Source of the DNA: Microbacterium fluvii
Lineage (GTDB): Bacteria > Actinomycetota > Actinomycetes > Actinomycetales > Microbacteriaceae
DNA: 64,000 bases
Reading direction: 5' to 3'
NCBI RefSeq assembly: GCF_025515205.1
Contig: NZ_JAOPFX010000002.1
Coordinates: forward strand, 124,001 to 188,000
Shown piece after piece: positions 25,121 through 34,053 of this stretch (positions within the stretch are counted from its first letter, which is position 1; every line of letters starts with the position of its first letter). The notes below the pieces were generated by a model. That model saw only the letters and a list, made by a program, of their open reading frames with translations, had not been told where the DNA came from and ran no database searches. Position numbers and translations under genes: made by a program.

Positions 25121-26305
25121 ATGGCCCTCCCCGAATCGGCGATCGGCCTCGACCCCTACGGGTTCGCCGACACGCACCTGAGCGCGCCGGCCCGAGCGGC
25201 GCTCGCGCAGCTGCGTGCGACGCTGGAGGGCAGCATCCGCCCGCTCATGGCCGACGCCTGGGAGACGGCGACGATGCCCGCGGCGGTGCTCGAGACGCTC
25301 GTGCCGCTGCACCTGATGCGCCCAGACGGAGTCGAGGCGGCCGAGGCCGACTCGAGCATGTTCACGGGCTTGCGTAACTACGTGCTGGCGCGCACCGACG
25401 TGTCGGTGGCGACCCTCTACAACGCGCAGTCGGGCCTGTTCCGCGCCACCGTGCGCCACGGCGGCTCGGCGCGGCAGGTCGCCGACCTCGATCCGAGAGT
25501 GCGCTCGTTCGCGCTGACCGGCGTGTTCGCCCTCACCGAGCCGGAGCACGGCTCCGACATCGCGGGGGGCCTGGTCACCAGGGCGCGCCGCGACGGCGAC
25601 GAGTGGATCATCGACGGCGCCAAGCGCTGGATCGGGGGAGCGGCGACCGCCGATGTGCTCGCGGTGTTCGCCCGCGACATCGCCGACGGGCAGGTGAAGG
25701 CCTTTCTCGTTCCGCGCCAGGCCCCCGGCGTGAGCCTGCGCCCGATCGAGGGCAAGGTGTCGCTGCGTCCCATGCAGAACGCCGAGATCGCCCTCGAGGG
25801 GGTGCGGGTGCCCGCGTCGGCGCGGCTGCAGCGGGTGGAGTCGTGGCGCGACGTCGCGCGGATCCTGCGCGTCACGCGCTCCGACGTCGCCTGGATCGCG
25901 ACGGGCCTGCAGGCCGGCGCGCTCGACGCGGCCCTGCGCTACGTCGCGGCGCGCGAGCAGTTCGGCAGGCCGATCGCCGGCTTCCAGCTCGTGCAGGAGA
26001 AGCTGGCGCGGATGCTGGCGAACCTCACCTCATCGCTCGGCACCGTCGTGCAGCTGTCGGCGCGGCAGGACGCCGGCGAGTACGCCGACGAGAACTCGGC
26101 GCTGGCCAAGATGCAGACCGCGCTGCTCGCGCGCGAGACCGTCGCCCTGGCTCGCGAGGTGTGCGGGGGCAACGGCATCGTGCTCGAGCACGACGTCGCG
26201 CGCTTCTTCGCGGATGCCGAGGCCGTCTACTCGTACGAAGGCACCCACGAGATCACCTCCCTCATCGTCGGGCGCGCCCTCACGGGTGTGTCGGCGTTCA
26301 CCTGA
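25121..26305 (+). CDS. Acyl-CoA dehydrogenase, glutaryl-CoA-dehydrogenase-like
   Basis: This FAD-dependent acyl-CoA dehydrogenase (394 residues) makes an enoyl-CoA and passes electrons to ETF. Signature ALTEPEHGSDIAGGL (~140-154) binds FAD and substrate. QFGRPIAGFQLVQEKLARM (~284-302) and VCGGNGIVLEH (~347-357) are typical, and the catalytic Glu position of the glutaryl-CoA group is in YSYEGTHEI (~371-379). ATG starts one base after the amidohydrolase stop. No ETF genes are in the window. The following MaoC protein would hydrate the product. Confidence 0.93.
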   Translation: MALPESAIGLDPYGFADTHLSAPARAALAQLRATLEGSIRPLMADAWETATMPAAVLETLVPLHLMRPDGVEAAEADSSMFTGLRNYVLARTDVSVATLYNAQSGLFRATVRHGGSARQVADLDPRVRSFALTGVFALTEPEHGSDIAGGLVTRARRDGDEWIIDGAKRWIGGAATADVLAVFARDIADGQVKAFLVPRQAPGVSLRPIEGKVSLRPMQNAEIALEGVRVPASARLQRVESWRDVARILRVTRSDVAWIATGLQAGALDAALRYVAAREQFGRPIAGFQLVQEKLARMLANLTSSLGTVVQLSARQDAGEYADENSALAKMQTALLARETVALAREVCGGNGIVLEHDVARFFADAEAVYSYEGTHEITSLIVGRALTGVSAFT

Positions 26306-26315
26306 AAGGAACACA

Positions 26316-26771
26316 ATGACCACCACCGTGCAGTACGCAGACATCCCCGGCCTCCAGGGCGCCGACCTCGGCTGGTCGGACTGGCTGGAGATCACCCAGG
26401 AGCGCGTCAACGGCTTCGCCGACGCGGTCGACGACCAGCAGTGGATCCACACCGACCCCGAGCGCGCGGCCGCCGAGAGCCCCTTCGGCGGGCCGATCGC
26501 ACACGGCTTCCTCACGCTGTCGCTGGCCACCAAGTTCTGGACCGAGCTGCTGGAGGTCGAGGGCGTGACCACCAAGGTCAACTACGGCCTCGACAAGGTG
26601 CGGTTCATCTCGCCGGTGAAGGTCGGCTCGCGCGTGCGCATGAACGCCGTCATCGCCGAGGTCGCCGAGGTGCCGGGCGGCTACCAGTTCGCCGTCGACC
26701 AGACCATCGAGATCGAGGGCGGCACCAAGCCCGCCGTCGTCGCGCGGGGGATCTACCGCTTCTACGCCTGA
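26316..26771 (+). CDS. MaoC-family (R)-hydratase
   Basis: This single hot-dog-fold enoyl-CoA hydratase (151 residues) has the family's catalytic Asp-x4-His as FADAVDDQQWIHTDPERA (~33-50), followed by GPIAHGFLTLSL (~61-72). It should hydrate the enoyl-CoA made by the preceding dehydrogenase, giving a 3-hydroxyacyl-CoA for the SDR at the head of the operon. AAAGGA lies before the ATG, ten bases after the dehydrogenase stop. A palindromic repeat follows the stop. Confidence 0.93.
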   Translation: MTTTVQYADIPGLQGADLGWSDWLEITQERVNGFADAVDDQQWIHTDPERAAAESPFGGPIAHGFLTLSLATKFWTELLEVEGVTTKVNYGLDKVRFISPVKVGSRVRMNAVIAEVAEVPGGYQFAVDQTIEIEGGTKPAVVARGIYRFYA

Positions 26772-26782
26772 CCCGCTGTCGC

Positions 26783-26866
26783 GACGTTTCGTCTCGTCGC
26801 TGCGCTCTTCGCGGGGCGCCCGGAGCCTGCACACCGGGCGTTGAGCGAGCGAAGCGAGACGAAACG
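26783..26866. repeat. Dispersed palindromic repeat, copy 2 (hybrid core)
   Basis: The outer arms (GTTTCGTCTCG... and ...GAGACGAAAC) match the other copies, with the longer arm on the left. The inner parts differ: the left core is type B (CGCGGGGCGCCCGG, as at 39219) while the right core is type A (CCGGGCGTTGAG, as at 24138 and 37301), so the inner stem is only partly paired. It lies between the MaoC gene and the acyl-CoA ligase gene. Confidence 0.88.
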
Positions 26867-26895
26867 ACAGCACCACCCTCGAAGGAGAGGACGAC

Positions 26896-28410
26896 ATGCT
26901 CAACCAGGGCATCGGCACATGGATCGACCGCCGCCGCGTCAAGTCGCACGGCGACGTCGCGATCGTGCACGGCGACACCGAGCTGCGCTACGAGCAGCTC
27001 GCCGACCGGGTCGCCCGGCTCGCGAGCGCGCTCGTCGAGCGCGGAGTGGTCACCGGCGACCGGGTCGCCTATCTCGGCAACAACCACCCCGACTTCCTCA
27101 CGACGCTGTTCGCCTGCGGCGCCGTCGGGGCGATCTTCGTGCCGCTGAACACGCGCCTGGCCCCCCGCGAGCTCGAGTACATGCTCGAGGACTCGGGTGC
27201 GCGGGTGCTGATCCTCCACGAAGAGGTGCGCGAGCTCGCGCGGGCCGCCGCGTGGTCGAGCGGCGTCACCGGGCGGATCGTCGTCGACGGGCCGGCCGAG
27301 GTGCCGGCCGTGGAGGCGTTCGACGAGGTGCTGGCGGCAGCATCCGCCGATCTTCCCGAGGTCGCCGTGACGCTCGACGACCCGGCGATGATCCTCTACA
27401 CCTCCGGCACGACCGGCAGACCCAAGGGCGCCGTGCTCACGCACGGCAACCTCACCTGGCAGGCGCTGAACGTGCTCGTCGACTACGACGTCACCAGCGA
27501 CGAGCGCGCCCTCATGATCGCGCCGATGTTCCACGTGGCCTCGCTCGGCATGGGCGCGCTGCCAACGCTGCTCAAGGGCGGCACCCTCGTGCTGCAGCAG
27601 AAGGTCGACCCCGCCGCGGTGCTCGCGGCGATCGAGCGGCACGGCATCACGAGTCTGTCGGGCGTGCCGACGACCTTCCAGCTGCTCGCCGAGCACCCAG
27701 ATTGGGCGGGCACCGACCTCTCATCGATCCGCAAGCTCACGTGCGGCGGCTCGAGCGTGCCGCTGCGGGTGATCGAGGCCTACGAGCAGCGAGGCCTGCA
27801 CTTCTCCAGCGGCTACGGCATGACCGAGACCTCGCCGGGGGCCACGTCGCTTCCCTACCGCAAGGCCCGGGAGCACATCGGCTCGTCGGGGCTCGCTCAC
27901 TTCTTCACCGACGTGCGCATCGTGGATGCCGACGGCACCCCGCTCGCCACGGGCGAGGCCGGAGAGATCGAGATCGCCGGTCCCAACGTCATGGCGGAGT
28001 ACTGGCTGCGCCCCGACGCGACCCGCGACGCGCACCGGGGGGAGTGGTTCCGCTCGGGCGACATCGGCTCGATCGACGCCGACGGCTACCTCACGATCAC
28101 CGACCGCCTGAAGGACCTCATCATCTCGGGCGGCGAGAACATCTACCCGGCCGAGGTCGAGCAGATCATCATGGAGCTGCCCGAGATCGAGTCGGTCGCC
28201 GTGATCGGGGTCGCGCACGAGCGGTGGGGGGAGGTGCCGATCGCGGTCGCCGTCACGCGCGCCGAGATCGCGGCCGAGCAGATCCTCGCGCACGTCGCGT
28301 CGCGCATCGCGAAGTACAAGGTGCCGACGCGCGTCGAGTTCGTCGACGAGCTGCCCCGCACGGCGAGCGGAAAGATCCGCAAGACCGACCTCCGGGGCCG
28401 GTTCGTGTGA
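26896..28410 (+). CDS. Acyl-CoA synthetase (AMP-forming)
   Basis: This AMP-forming ligase (504 residues) activates a carboxylic acid to its CoA thioester. The phosphate-binding loop is YTSGTTGRPKGAV (~168-180) and the substrate/ATP motif GYGMTETSPG (~307-316). The hinge region is SGDIGSIDADGYLTITDR (~387-404), and the C-terminal catalytic Lys is in PRTASGKIRK (~489-498). A strong GAAGGAGAGG precedes the ATG. It closes the MarR-linked operon and supplies the CoA ester consumed by the upstream dehydrogenase, hydratase and SDR. The acid is unknown; medium-chain or alicyclic acids are possible. Confidence 0.93.
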   Translation: MLNQGIGTWIDRRRVKSHGDVAIVHGDTELRYEQLADRVARLASALVERGVVTGDRVAYLGNNHPDFLTTLFACGAVGAIFVPLNTRLAPRELEYMLEDSGARVLILHEEVRELARAAAWSSGVTGRIVVDGPAEVPAVEAFDEVLAAASADLPEVAVTLDDPAMILYTSGTTGRPKGAVLTHGNLTWQALNVLVDYDVTSDERALMIAPMFHVASLGMGALPTLLKGGTLVLQQKVDPAAVLAAIERHGITSLSGVPTTFQLLAEHPDWAGTDLSSIRKLTCGGSSVPLRVIEAYEQRGLHFSSGYGMTETSPGATSLPYRKAREHIGSSGLAHFFTDVRIVDADGTPLATGEAGEIEIAGPNVMAEYWLRPDATRDAHRGEWFRSGDIGSIDADGYLTITDRLKDLIISGGENIYPAEVEQIIMELPEIESVAVIGVAHERWGEVPIAVAVTRAEIAAEQILAHVASRIAKYKVPTRVEFVDELPRTASGKIRKTDLRGRFV

Positions 28411-28448
28411 CGCGCGGCACGGCGGGGCGCGGTGACTAGGCTGATGCC

Positions 28449-29054
28449 GTGCTGCTGAGCGACCGCGACATCCGAGCCGAGATCTCCGAGGGCCGCATCG
28501 GCCTCGACCCGTGGGATGCCGCGATGGTGCAGCCATCGAGCGTCGACGTGCGCCTCGACCGCTACTTCCGGCTGTTCGACAACCACAAGTACCCCTTCAT
28601 CGACCCGGCCGAAGACCAGCCAGAGCTCACGCGGCTCATCGAGGTGGCTCCCGACGAGCCGTTCATCCTGCATCCGGGCGAGTTCGCCCTCGGGTCGACG
28701 TTCGAGCAGATCACGCTGCCCGACGATGTGGCGGCGCGCCTCGAGGGCAAGTCGTCGCTCGGCCGCCTGGGCCTGATCACGCACTCGACCGCCGGGTTCA
28801 TCGACCCCGGCTTCTCGGGGCACGTCACCCTCGAGCTCGCCAACGTCGCGACCCTGCCGATCAAGCTGTGGCCCGGCATGAAGATCGGGCAGTTCTGCTT
28901 CTTCCGGCTGAGTTCGGCGGCCGAGAACCCCTATGGCTCGGGCCCCTACGGCAACCGCTATCAGGGGCAGCGGGGGCCGACGGCATCGCGCTCGTTCCAG
29001 AACTTCCACCGCACCGATGTGGGGTCGAGCGAAGCCGGATCGCGCGGGGCCTGA
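28449..29054 (+). CDS. dcd: dCTP deaminase (probably dUMP-forming)
   Basis: This enzyme (201 residues) converts dCTP to dUTP, and in the actinobacterial bifunctional form on to dUMP. The conserved core [19 protein letters not shown] and [14 protein letters not shown] (~102-135) carries the catalytic Ser/Arg/Glu residues of the family. The C-terminal [15 protein letters not shown] (~175-189) is the nucleotide-covering lid. Bifunctionality is inferred from relatives. Translation starts at a GTG (VLLSDRDIR) with a weak ribosome site. It follows the ligase after a 38-base gap but is functionally unrelated. Confidence 0.96.
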   Translation: MLLSDRDIRAEISEGRIGLDPWDAAMVQPSSVDVRLDRYFRLFDNHKYPFIDPAEDQPELTRLIEVAPDEPFILHPGEFALGSTFEQITLPDDVAARLEGKSSLGRLGLITHSTAGFIDPGFSGHVTLELANVATLPIKLWPGMKIGQFCFFRLSSAAENPYGSGPYGNRYQGQRGPTASRSFQNFHRTDVGSSEAGSRGA

Positions 29055-29068
29055 CGGATGCCGGCGGC

Positions 29069-29848
29069 TCAGACCGTCTCGATCGGCGCGGGCGCCGACG
29101 CGAAGACCTCGACCCGGTCGCCCTCGAGCACGAACAGCAGGGCCGTTCCCGCCTCGAAGGCCTCGGTCAGCTCGTCGGGAGAATCCCCGGTGACCACGAG
29201 CGAGGCGGAGGCCGGGAACGACCCGGCTGCGCACCCGGCCGTCATCATCTGGCTGTCGACGCCGCGCTCATCGAGCACGTAGAGACAGACCGTGACACCC
29301 TCGATGCCCGGCTGATCGACTGCCGCCACCGAGAGTCCGTGGAACTCGGTGAACACGCGCGAGTCGTCGGTGGCCGAGCCGAAATACTCGGTCGGCCACT
29401 CGGCGCCCTCTTCGACCCCCAGCACGGCGACCCGGCCCGACATCAACGACTGCACGCCGAGCGTCGCGCCCGCTCCGACGAGGGCTGCGACGACGATCGA
29501 TGCGGCCCAGACGAGCGCTCGCCGAGGGCGGCGGGGAGAGGTGTCGGGTTCGGCGGCGAGGGCGGGCGCCCCGCTGTCGGGTGCCGCGGCGTCGGCGGCC
29601 GTGGCGCCGACGGTCTGCTGATCGAGTCGGCGATCCGCGGGGCTGGAGGTCACGTCGGGCGAATCGGCTGAGTCGTCGGGCTGTGCCTGGCCGGTGGCAT
29701 CCGCCGCCGCGTCGGCCACCGCGTCGGCGCGCAGCGACGCCTCGAGCGAGGCCAGCCGCGCCATCGCCGCCGGATCGGCGTGGATGTCGGCGCTCGGCCC
29801 ATAGGCCCGCTCGCGCAGTGCGCTCAGCTCGTCGTCGTGCTCCCCCAC
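29069..29848 (-). CDS. Uncharacterised single-pass membrane protein
   Basis: This 259-residue protein has no family I can name. The N-terminal ~105 residues are cytoplasmic, opening with DELSALRERAYGPSADI, a motif common at the start of actinobacterial membrane proteins, then Ala/Asp/Pro-rich. One helix (~111-135) is followed by a ~120-residue extracellular domain with two Cys (in VTVCLYV and MTAGCAAG) that could form a disulfide. The start is a GTG at 29848 with GGATGGGG upstream; a GTG six codons earlier is possible. It is convergent with dcd. Confidence 0.72.
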   Translation of the reverse strand: MGEHDDELSALRERAYGPSADIHADPAAMARLASLEASLRADAVADAAADATGQAQPDDSADSPDVTSSPADRRLDQQTVGATAADAAAPDSGAPALAAEPDTSPRRPRRALVWAASIVVAALVGAGATLGVQSLMSGRVAVLGVEEGAEWPTEYFGSATDDSRVFTEFHGLSVAAVDQPGIEGVTVCLYVLDERGVDSQMMTAGCAAGSFPASASLVVTGDSPDELTEAFEAGTALLFVLEGDRVEVFASAPAPIETV

Positions 29849-29877
29849 GCCCCCATCCTGCCCCACCGGGCAGGTGG

Positions 29878-30927
29878 TCAGTGCGCGGTCACGACTCCGA
29901 GGCCGTCGTGCACGAGCACGGCGGCGGCTCGCGCCCCCTGGCCCGCCGCGACGATGAGCTGCTGCGGGCCGGGGCTCGCCGCATCCCCCGCACCGTAGAG
30001 CCCCGGCACCGACGTGCGGCCCGACCGGTCGACCACGAGGTGCCCCTCGGCGTCGCGCTCGACGTCGAGGCCGTCGAGGAACTCGAGCGCCGGCGTCCAC
30101 ACCGGCCGCACGAAGCCGCCGGTCACCTCGACGCGCGTGCCGTCGGCGAGTGCGACCGCCTCCAGGGCGCCGCGGTCGCCCACGAGCCCCGCGATGGGGG
30201 CGCGCTCGACGCGGATGCCGGATGCTGCCAGCTCCGCCTCTTCGACGGTGGTGACGGCATCCGCGCCGTTCGTGAAGACGGTGAGGGTGTGGGTCCATCG
30301 GGCGATGAGCCGGGCGCGGGCGGCGAGGTCGCTGGTCTCGCCGATGAGGGCGAGCGGGCGGTCCTGCAGCTCCCACGCGTCGCACGCGGCGCAGCTGAAC
30401 AGGCTCATGCCGTAGAACCCGCGGATGTTCGGCACGTCGGGCAGCGTCTCGCGCAGCCCGGTCGCCACGAGCACGGCGCGGGCGCGCAGCGTCGCGGGGG
30501 CTCCGCGGCCGGCGAGGGTCGCGGTGAACCCCTCGCCGTCGCGCTCGAGCCGCGCGACCTGCGTGCGGCGGTGCAGCTCGACCTGCGGGTAGGCGGCGAG
30601 CTCTTCTCGGGCCAGCGCCCGCAGCTCGTGCGGCGGGATGCCGTCGCGCGTGAGGAAGCCGTGGGAGTTGAGCGTCGCGGCGTTCCGAGGGCGGTCGGCG
30701 TCGATCACGGCGACCGTCGCCCGGGCGCGACCGAGGTTGAGGGCTGCCGACAGACCGGCCGGGCCCCCGCCGATCACGAGGGCGTCCCGCATCCGCTCGC
30801 CGTCGTGGTCGCCGTCGGGCTCGACCTCGGTGTGACGCAGCTGTCGGACGGGTGGGACGGATGCTGCCCCCTGCGGCCCGTGAGGCCCCTGGTCGCCCTC
30901 CGATCCGACGCCTGAACCCCCGCTCAT
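29878..30927 (-). CDS. Thioredoxin-reductase-like FAD/NAD(P) oxidoreductase
   Basis: This flavoprotein has an FAD motif VIGGGPAGLSAALNLGRA (~50-67), a redox-active CxxC in SCAACDAW (~179) and a late FAD motif GLYGAGDAASPGPQ (~320). It resembles thioredoxin/ferredoxin reductases; its partner is not in the window. The ATG at 30927 overlaps the fpr stop (ATGA) and gives 349 residues with a Gly/Pro-rich 45-residue leader. The internal ATG at 30792 would give a more usual ~304 residues and cannot be excluded. It is last in the sulfur-assimilation operon, suggesting a reductant-supply role such as reducing CysH or sulfite reduction partners. Confidence 0.83.
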   Translation of the reverse strand: MSGGSGVGSEGDQGPHGPQGAASVPPVRQLRHTEVEPDGDHDGERMRDALVIGGGPAGLSAALNLGRARATVAVIDADRPRNAATLNSHGFLTRDGIPPHELRALAREELAAYPQVELHRRTQVARLERDGEGFTATLAGRGAPATLRARAVLVATGLRETLPDVPNIRGFYGMSLFSCAACDAWELQDRPLALIGETSDLAARARLIARWTHTLTVFTNGADAVTTVEEAELAASGIRVERAPIAGLVGDRGALEAVALADGTRVEVTGGFVRPVWTPALEFLDGLDVERDAEGHLVVDRSGRTSVPGLYGAGDAASPGPQQLIVAAGQGARAAAVLVHDGLGVVTAH

Positions 30928-32336
30928 GAGCGGGTGAGGCTGCCGGCACGCGAGATGTCGACCTGCTCGTCGCGAGGCACGACCTTCACGCGCTCGCGCG
31001 CGTGCAGGTGCGTCTCGCCGAGCGTGCGCTCATGGGCGTCGAGGGCGCGCCAGCCGTCCCACGTCGTGTAGGCGATCTCGCGCTCGTCGAGCAGCTCGAA
31101 CAGGTCGCGCGTCTCGTCGGGCGCCGAGAGGATGCCGCGCTCGGCGTCGGCGACCAGGTGCGCGATCGTCTCCATCGCGTCGGACTTGGTATGCCCGATG
31201 AGCCCGACGGGGCCGCGCTTGATCCAGCCGGTGGCGTAGAGCCCTGCCACCGGTGCGCCCTCGGCATCGACGACGCGGCCCTCGACGTTCGAGATCACGC
31301 CGCGGTCGGCGTCGAAGGGCACGTCGAGCACGGGCGAGCCGAAGTAGCCGACGGCGCGGTAGACGGCCTGCACCTCGTAGTCGCGGAGCTCTCCGGTGCC
31401 CTCGACGGTGCCATCGGCCCCGGGCGCGGTGCGTTCGAAGCGCAGTCCGTAGACACGGTCGTCGCCGAGCACCTCGACCGGGCGGTGGAAGAAGTGCAGG
31501 TGCAGGCGGCGGCTCGCCCCCGTGGTGCCGCGGGTTCGCCACTGGTCGAACGTGCGCAGCATGACCTTGAGCTGGTTGTTGCCCGGCACGAAGCCCTCGA
31601 GGTGGGCGAAGTCCTCGTCGGCGAGCACGATGTCGACGTCGGGCACCTCGCCGAGCTCGCGCAGCTCGATCGGGGTGAACTTGATCGACTCGGGCCCGCG
31701 GCGGCCGAAGACGTGCACGTCGGTGACGGGCGAGGCCTCCAGGCCCGCCAGCACGTTGTCGGGCACCTCGGTCGAGCGGAGGTCCTCCGGATGCTTCGCG
31801 AGCACTCGGGCGACGTCGAGGGCGACGTTGCCGTTGCCGATGACCGCGAGCTGCTCGGCCTCGAGCGGCCACGTGCGAGGCACGTCGGGGTGGCCGTCGT
31901 ACCAGGCGACGAAGTCGGCCGCACCGTGGCTGCCGGGGAGGTCGATTCCGGGGATGTCGAGCGCGGCGTCGCGGATCGCGCCGGTGGCGAAGATGACGGC
32001 GTCGTACCGGGCCCGCAGCTCGTCGACCGCGATGTCGCGACCCACCTCTACATTGCCGATGAAGCGGATGGTGCGGCGCGCCGGGTCGGCGGCGCTGGCC
32101 GCATCGAGCATCTCGTGGAGGGAGGTGACGATGCCCTTGATGCGCGGGTGGTCGGGGGCGACCCCGTAGCGGATGAGCCCGTAGGGCGACGGCAGCGACT
32201 CGATGAGGTCGATCTCGACGCGCCCCTCGCGCTCGGCGACGGCGGCCGAGAGCAGGTTGCCGGCATAGACGCCGGCGGGCCCGGCGCCGACGATCGCGAC
32301 GCGCAGCGGACGGAACGACAGAGAGGGGGTGGTCAC
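30924..32336 (-). CDS. Ferredoxin/adrenodoxin-type NADPH reductase
   Basis: This FprA-class flavoprotein (470 residues) passes electrons from NADPH to ferredoxin. The FAD motif is VAIVGAGPAGVYAGNLL (~12-28), SPYGLIRYGVAPDHPRIK (~48-65) is diagnostic of the adrenodoxin reductase group, and the NADP region is VIGNGNVALDVARVL (~158-172). The late GWIKRGPVGLIGHTKSDA (~374-391) is also typical. The GTG start at 32336 overlaps the cobA stop (GTGA). Placement with sulfite reductase indicates it reduces the ferredoxin used by Sir. No ferredoxin gene is nearby. Confidence 0.92.
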   Translation of the reverse strand: MTTPSLSFRPLRVAIVGAGPAGVYAGNLLSAAVAEREGRVEIDLIESLPSPYGLIRYGVAPDHPRIKGIVTSLHEMLDAASAADPARRTIRFIGNVEVGRDIAVDELRARYDAVIFATGAIRDAALDIPGIDLPGSHGAADFVAWYDGHPDVPRTWPLEAEQLAVIGNGNVALDVARVLAKHPEDLRSTEVPDNVLAGLEASPVTDVHVFGRRGPESIKFTPIELRELGEVPDVDIVLADEDFAHLEGFVPGNNQLKVMLRTFDQWRTRGTTGASRRLHLHFFHRPVEVLGDDRVYGLRFERTAPGADGTVEGTGELRDYEVQAVYRAVGYFGSPVLDVPFDADRGVISNVEGRVVDAEGAPVAGLYATGWIKRGPVGLIGHTKSDAMETIAHLVADAERGILSAPDETRDLFELLDEREIAYTTWDGWRALDAHERTLGETHLHARERVKVVPRDEQVDISRAGSLTRS

Positions 32337-33115
32337 AGTGATGCGGCCTTTCGTGCGGTCGAGACGAGGGTCTCGGGGGCGTAGGGGCTGAGGGTCACGA
32401 CGTCTCCGACGACGATGACGGCCGGGTTGCGCACCTGGCGCGCGGCGGCCTGGTGCGTGATGGTGGCGAGCGTGCCGACGGTGACGCGCTGCCGCTCGCC
32501 GAAGCCGTCTTCGACGATCGCGACGGGGCAGTCGGCGCCGCGGTCGCCGCGGGCGAGGGTGATCGCCGCGTGGGCGAGGGTGCCCACGCCCATCAGCAGC
32601 ACGACGGTGTGGTCGCGCCCGCCCCCGATGTCGCCGATCTGGTCGTGCGCCGTGACGACGGTGAACGCCGTTGCGATGCCGCGGTGGGTGAGCGGGATGC
32701 CGGCGATCGCCGGCACCGAGATGGCGCTGGTCACCCCGCTGACGACCTCGACGTCGATGCCCTCGGCGCGGCAGTGGGCCAGCTCTTCGAGCCCGCGGCC
32801 GAAGACATACGGATCCCCGCCCTTGAGGCGCACGACGCGCCTGCCCTGCCGGGCGAGTTCGACCAGCAGCGCGTTGATGGCGTCCTGCGGCACGGCGTGG
32901 TGGCCGGGCTGCTTGCCGACGTCGACGACCTCGGCGCGCAGGTGCACCCCGTCGGCTTCGAGGCCGTCGAGCACGGCGCGTGCGCCGAGCCGGTCGGCGA
33001 CGATGACGTCGGCCGCCTCGAGGGCGCGCAGGCCCCGGAGGGTCAGCAGCCCCGCGTCGCCGGGGCCGGCTCCGACGAGGGTGACGTGTCCGATGGATGT
33101 GTTCGCGGCGGTCAC
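32333..33115 (-). CDS. cobA: Uroporphyrinogen-III C-methyltransferase
   Basis: This SAM-dependent enzyme (260 residues) makes precorrin-2, the first step to siroheme. Visible motifs are VTLVGAGPGDAGLLTLRG (~10-27), the SAM loop VVRLKGGDPYVFGRG (~92-106), PLTHRGIA (~144-151) and LLMGVG (~174-179). It lacks the N-terminal dehydrogenase/ferrochelatase part of CysG; the CbiX-like chelatase at the other end of the locus could supply the last step. The GTG start overlaps the ABC permease stop and has GGAGGC upstream. It provides siroheme for the sulfite reductase of this cluster. Confidence 0.93.
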   Translation of the reverse strand: MTAANTSIGHVTLVGAGPGDAGLLTLRGLRALEAADVIVADRLGARAVLDGLEADGVHLRAEVVDVGKQPGHHAVPQDAINALLVELARQGRRVVRLKGGDPYVFGRGLEELAHCRAEGIDVEVVSGVTSAISVPAIAGIPLTHRGIATAFTVVTAHDQIGDIGGGRDHTVVLLMGVGTLAHAAITLARGDRGADCPVAIVEDGFGERQRVTVGTLATITHQAAARQVRNPAVIVVGDVVTLSPYAPETLVSTARKAASL

Positions 33116-34053
33116 TTGACGCCTCCCTGCAGAAGCCCACGGCGGCGCAGCAGTCGCCGCTCGAGGGGGCCGAAGATGACGAGCTCGATCAGCACGCCGA
33201 TCGCGAGGATCAGCAGGATCGTCGCCAGCACGCCGGCGATGTCGGCGAGGGTGCGGCTCTGGTCGAGCATCGCGCCCAGGCCGAAGCCGATCGACCCGCC
33301 CGTCGCGATGATCTCGGCCGCCATCAGCGAGCGCCACGAGAACGCCCAGCCCTGCTTGAGACCCGCGAGGTAGCCGGGGAGGGCCGCCGGCAGCACGATG
33401 AGCGTCGCCTGGCGGATGCCGCCTGCCCCGAGCACCGTTCCCACCCGTCGCAGCTGCGGCGGCACCTGGTCGACCCCGGCGATCAGGCCGTTGACGATCG
33501 AGGGGATCGCCCCCATGAGGATCACGAAGTACACCGTCGCGTCGGACAGACCGAACCACAGGATCGCGGCAGGCACCCACGCGACAGAGGGCAGCACCTG
33601 CAGGCCCGAGATGAGGGGGCCGGCCGCGCGGCGCAGCGGCCGCACCTCGGCCAGCAGCAGGCCGAGCGGCGTGCCGACGACGATCGCGATGAGAAAGCCC
33701 GAGATCCCGCGCTCGAGGCTCGTCATCACGGCCAGCTGCAGCCGGCCGCTCTCCCACGAGGAGCCCAGGGCGTTCCACACGTCCACGGGGCCCGGCGTGA
33801 TGTCTGGGCGCGGCGAGAAGATGACGACGTAGAGCTGCCAGATCACCACCAGCACGACCAGCAGGATCACGGGAGGGAGCACGGATGCCGCCACCTGACG
33901 CAGCCGCGAGGGTGCGGCATCCGCATCGGTCTGCAGGCGGTCGAGGCCCGCCGACAGAGTGCGCAGCTCGGTCGCGGTGTCGGCGTCGGGCACGGCGGCG
34001 GTGTCGGCTGCCGCCGGAGCGGCGGTGTCGGGGATGAGGGTGTCACGCGGCAT
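33112..34053 (-). CDS. Sulfonate/taurine/nitrate-type ABC transporter permease
   Basis: This permease (313 residues) of the SsuC/TauC class has about six helices from ~58 onward after an acidic cytoplasmic leader. Family signatures are SLERGISGFLIAIVVGTPLG (~110-129), GLQVLPSVAWVPAAILWFG (~147-165) and the coupling loop GAGGIRQATLIVLPAALPG (~208-226). It overlaps the ATPase gene by 11 bases and cobA by GTGA. Location among sulfate-reduction genes suggests a sulfur compound as substrate, but no sulfonate monooxygenase accompanies it. Confidence 0.9.
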   Translation of the reverse strand: MPRDTLIPDTAAPAAADTAAVPDADTATELRTLSAGLDRLQTDADAAPSRLRQVAASVLPPVILLVVLVVIWQLYVVIFSPRPDITPGPVDVWNALGSSWESGRLQLAVMTSLERGISGFLIAIVVGTPLGLLLAEVRPLRRAAGPLISGLQVLPSVAWVPAAILWFGLSDATVYFVILMGAIPSIVNGLIAGVDQVPPQLRRVGTVLGAGGIRQATLIVLPAALPGYLAGLKQGWAFSWRSLMAAEIIATGGSIGFGLGAMLDQSRTLADIAGVLATILLILAIGVLIELVIFGPLERRLLRRRGLLQGGVK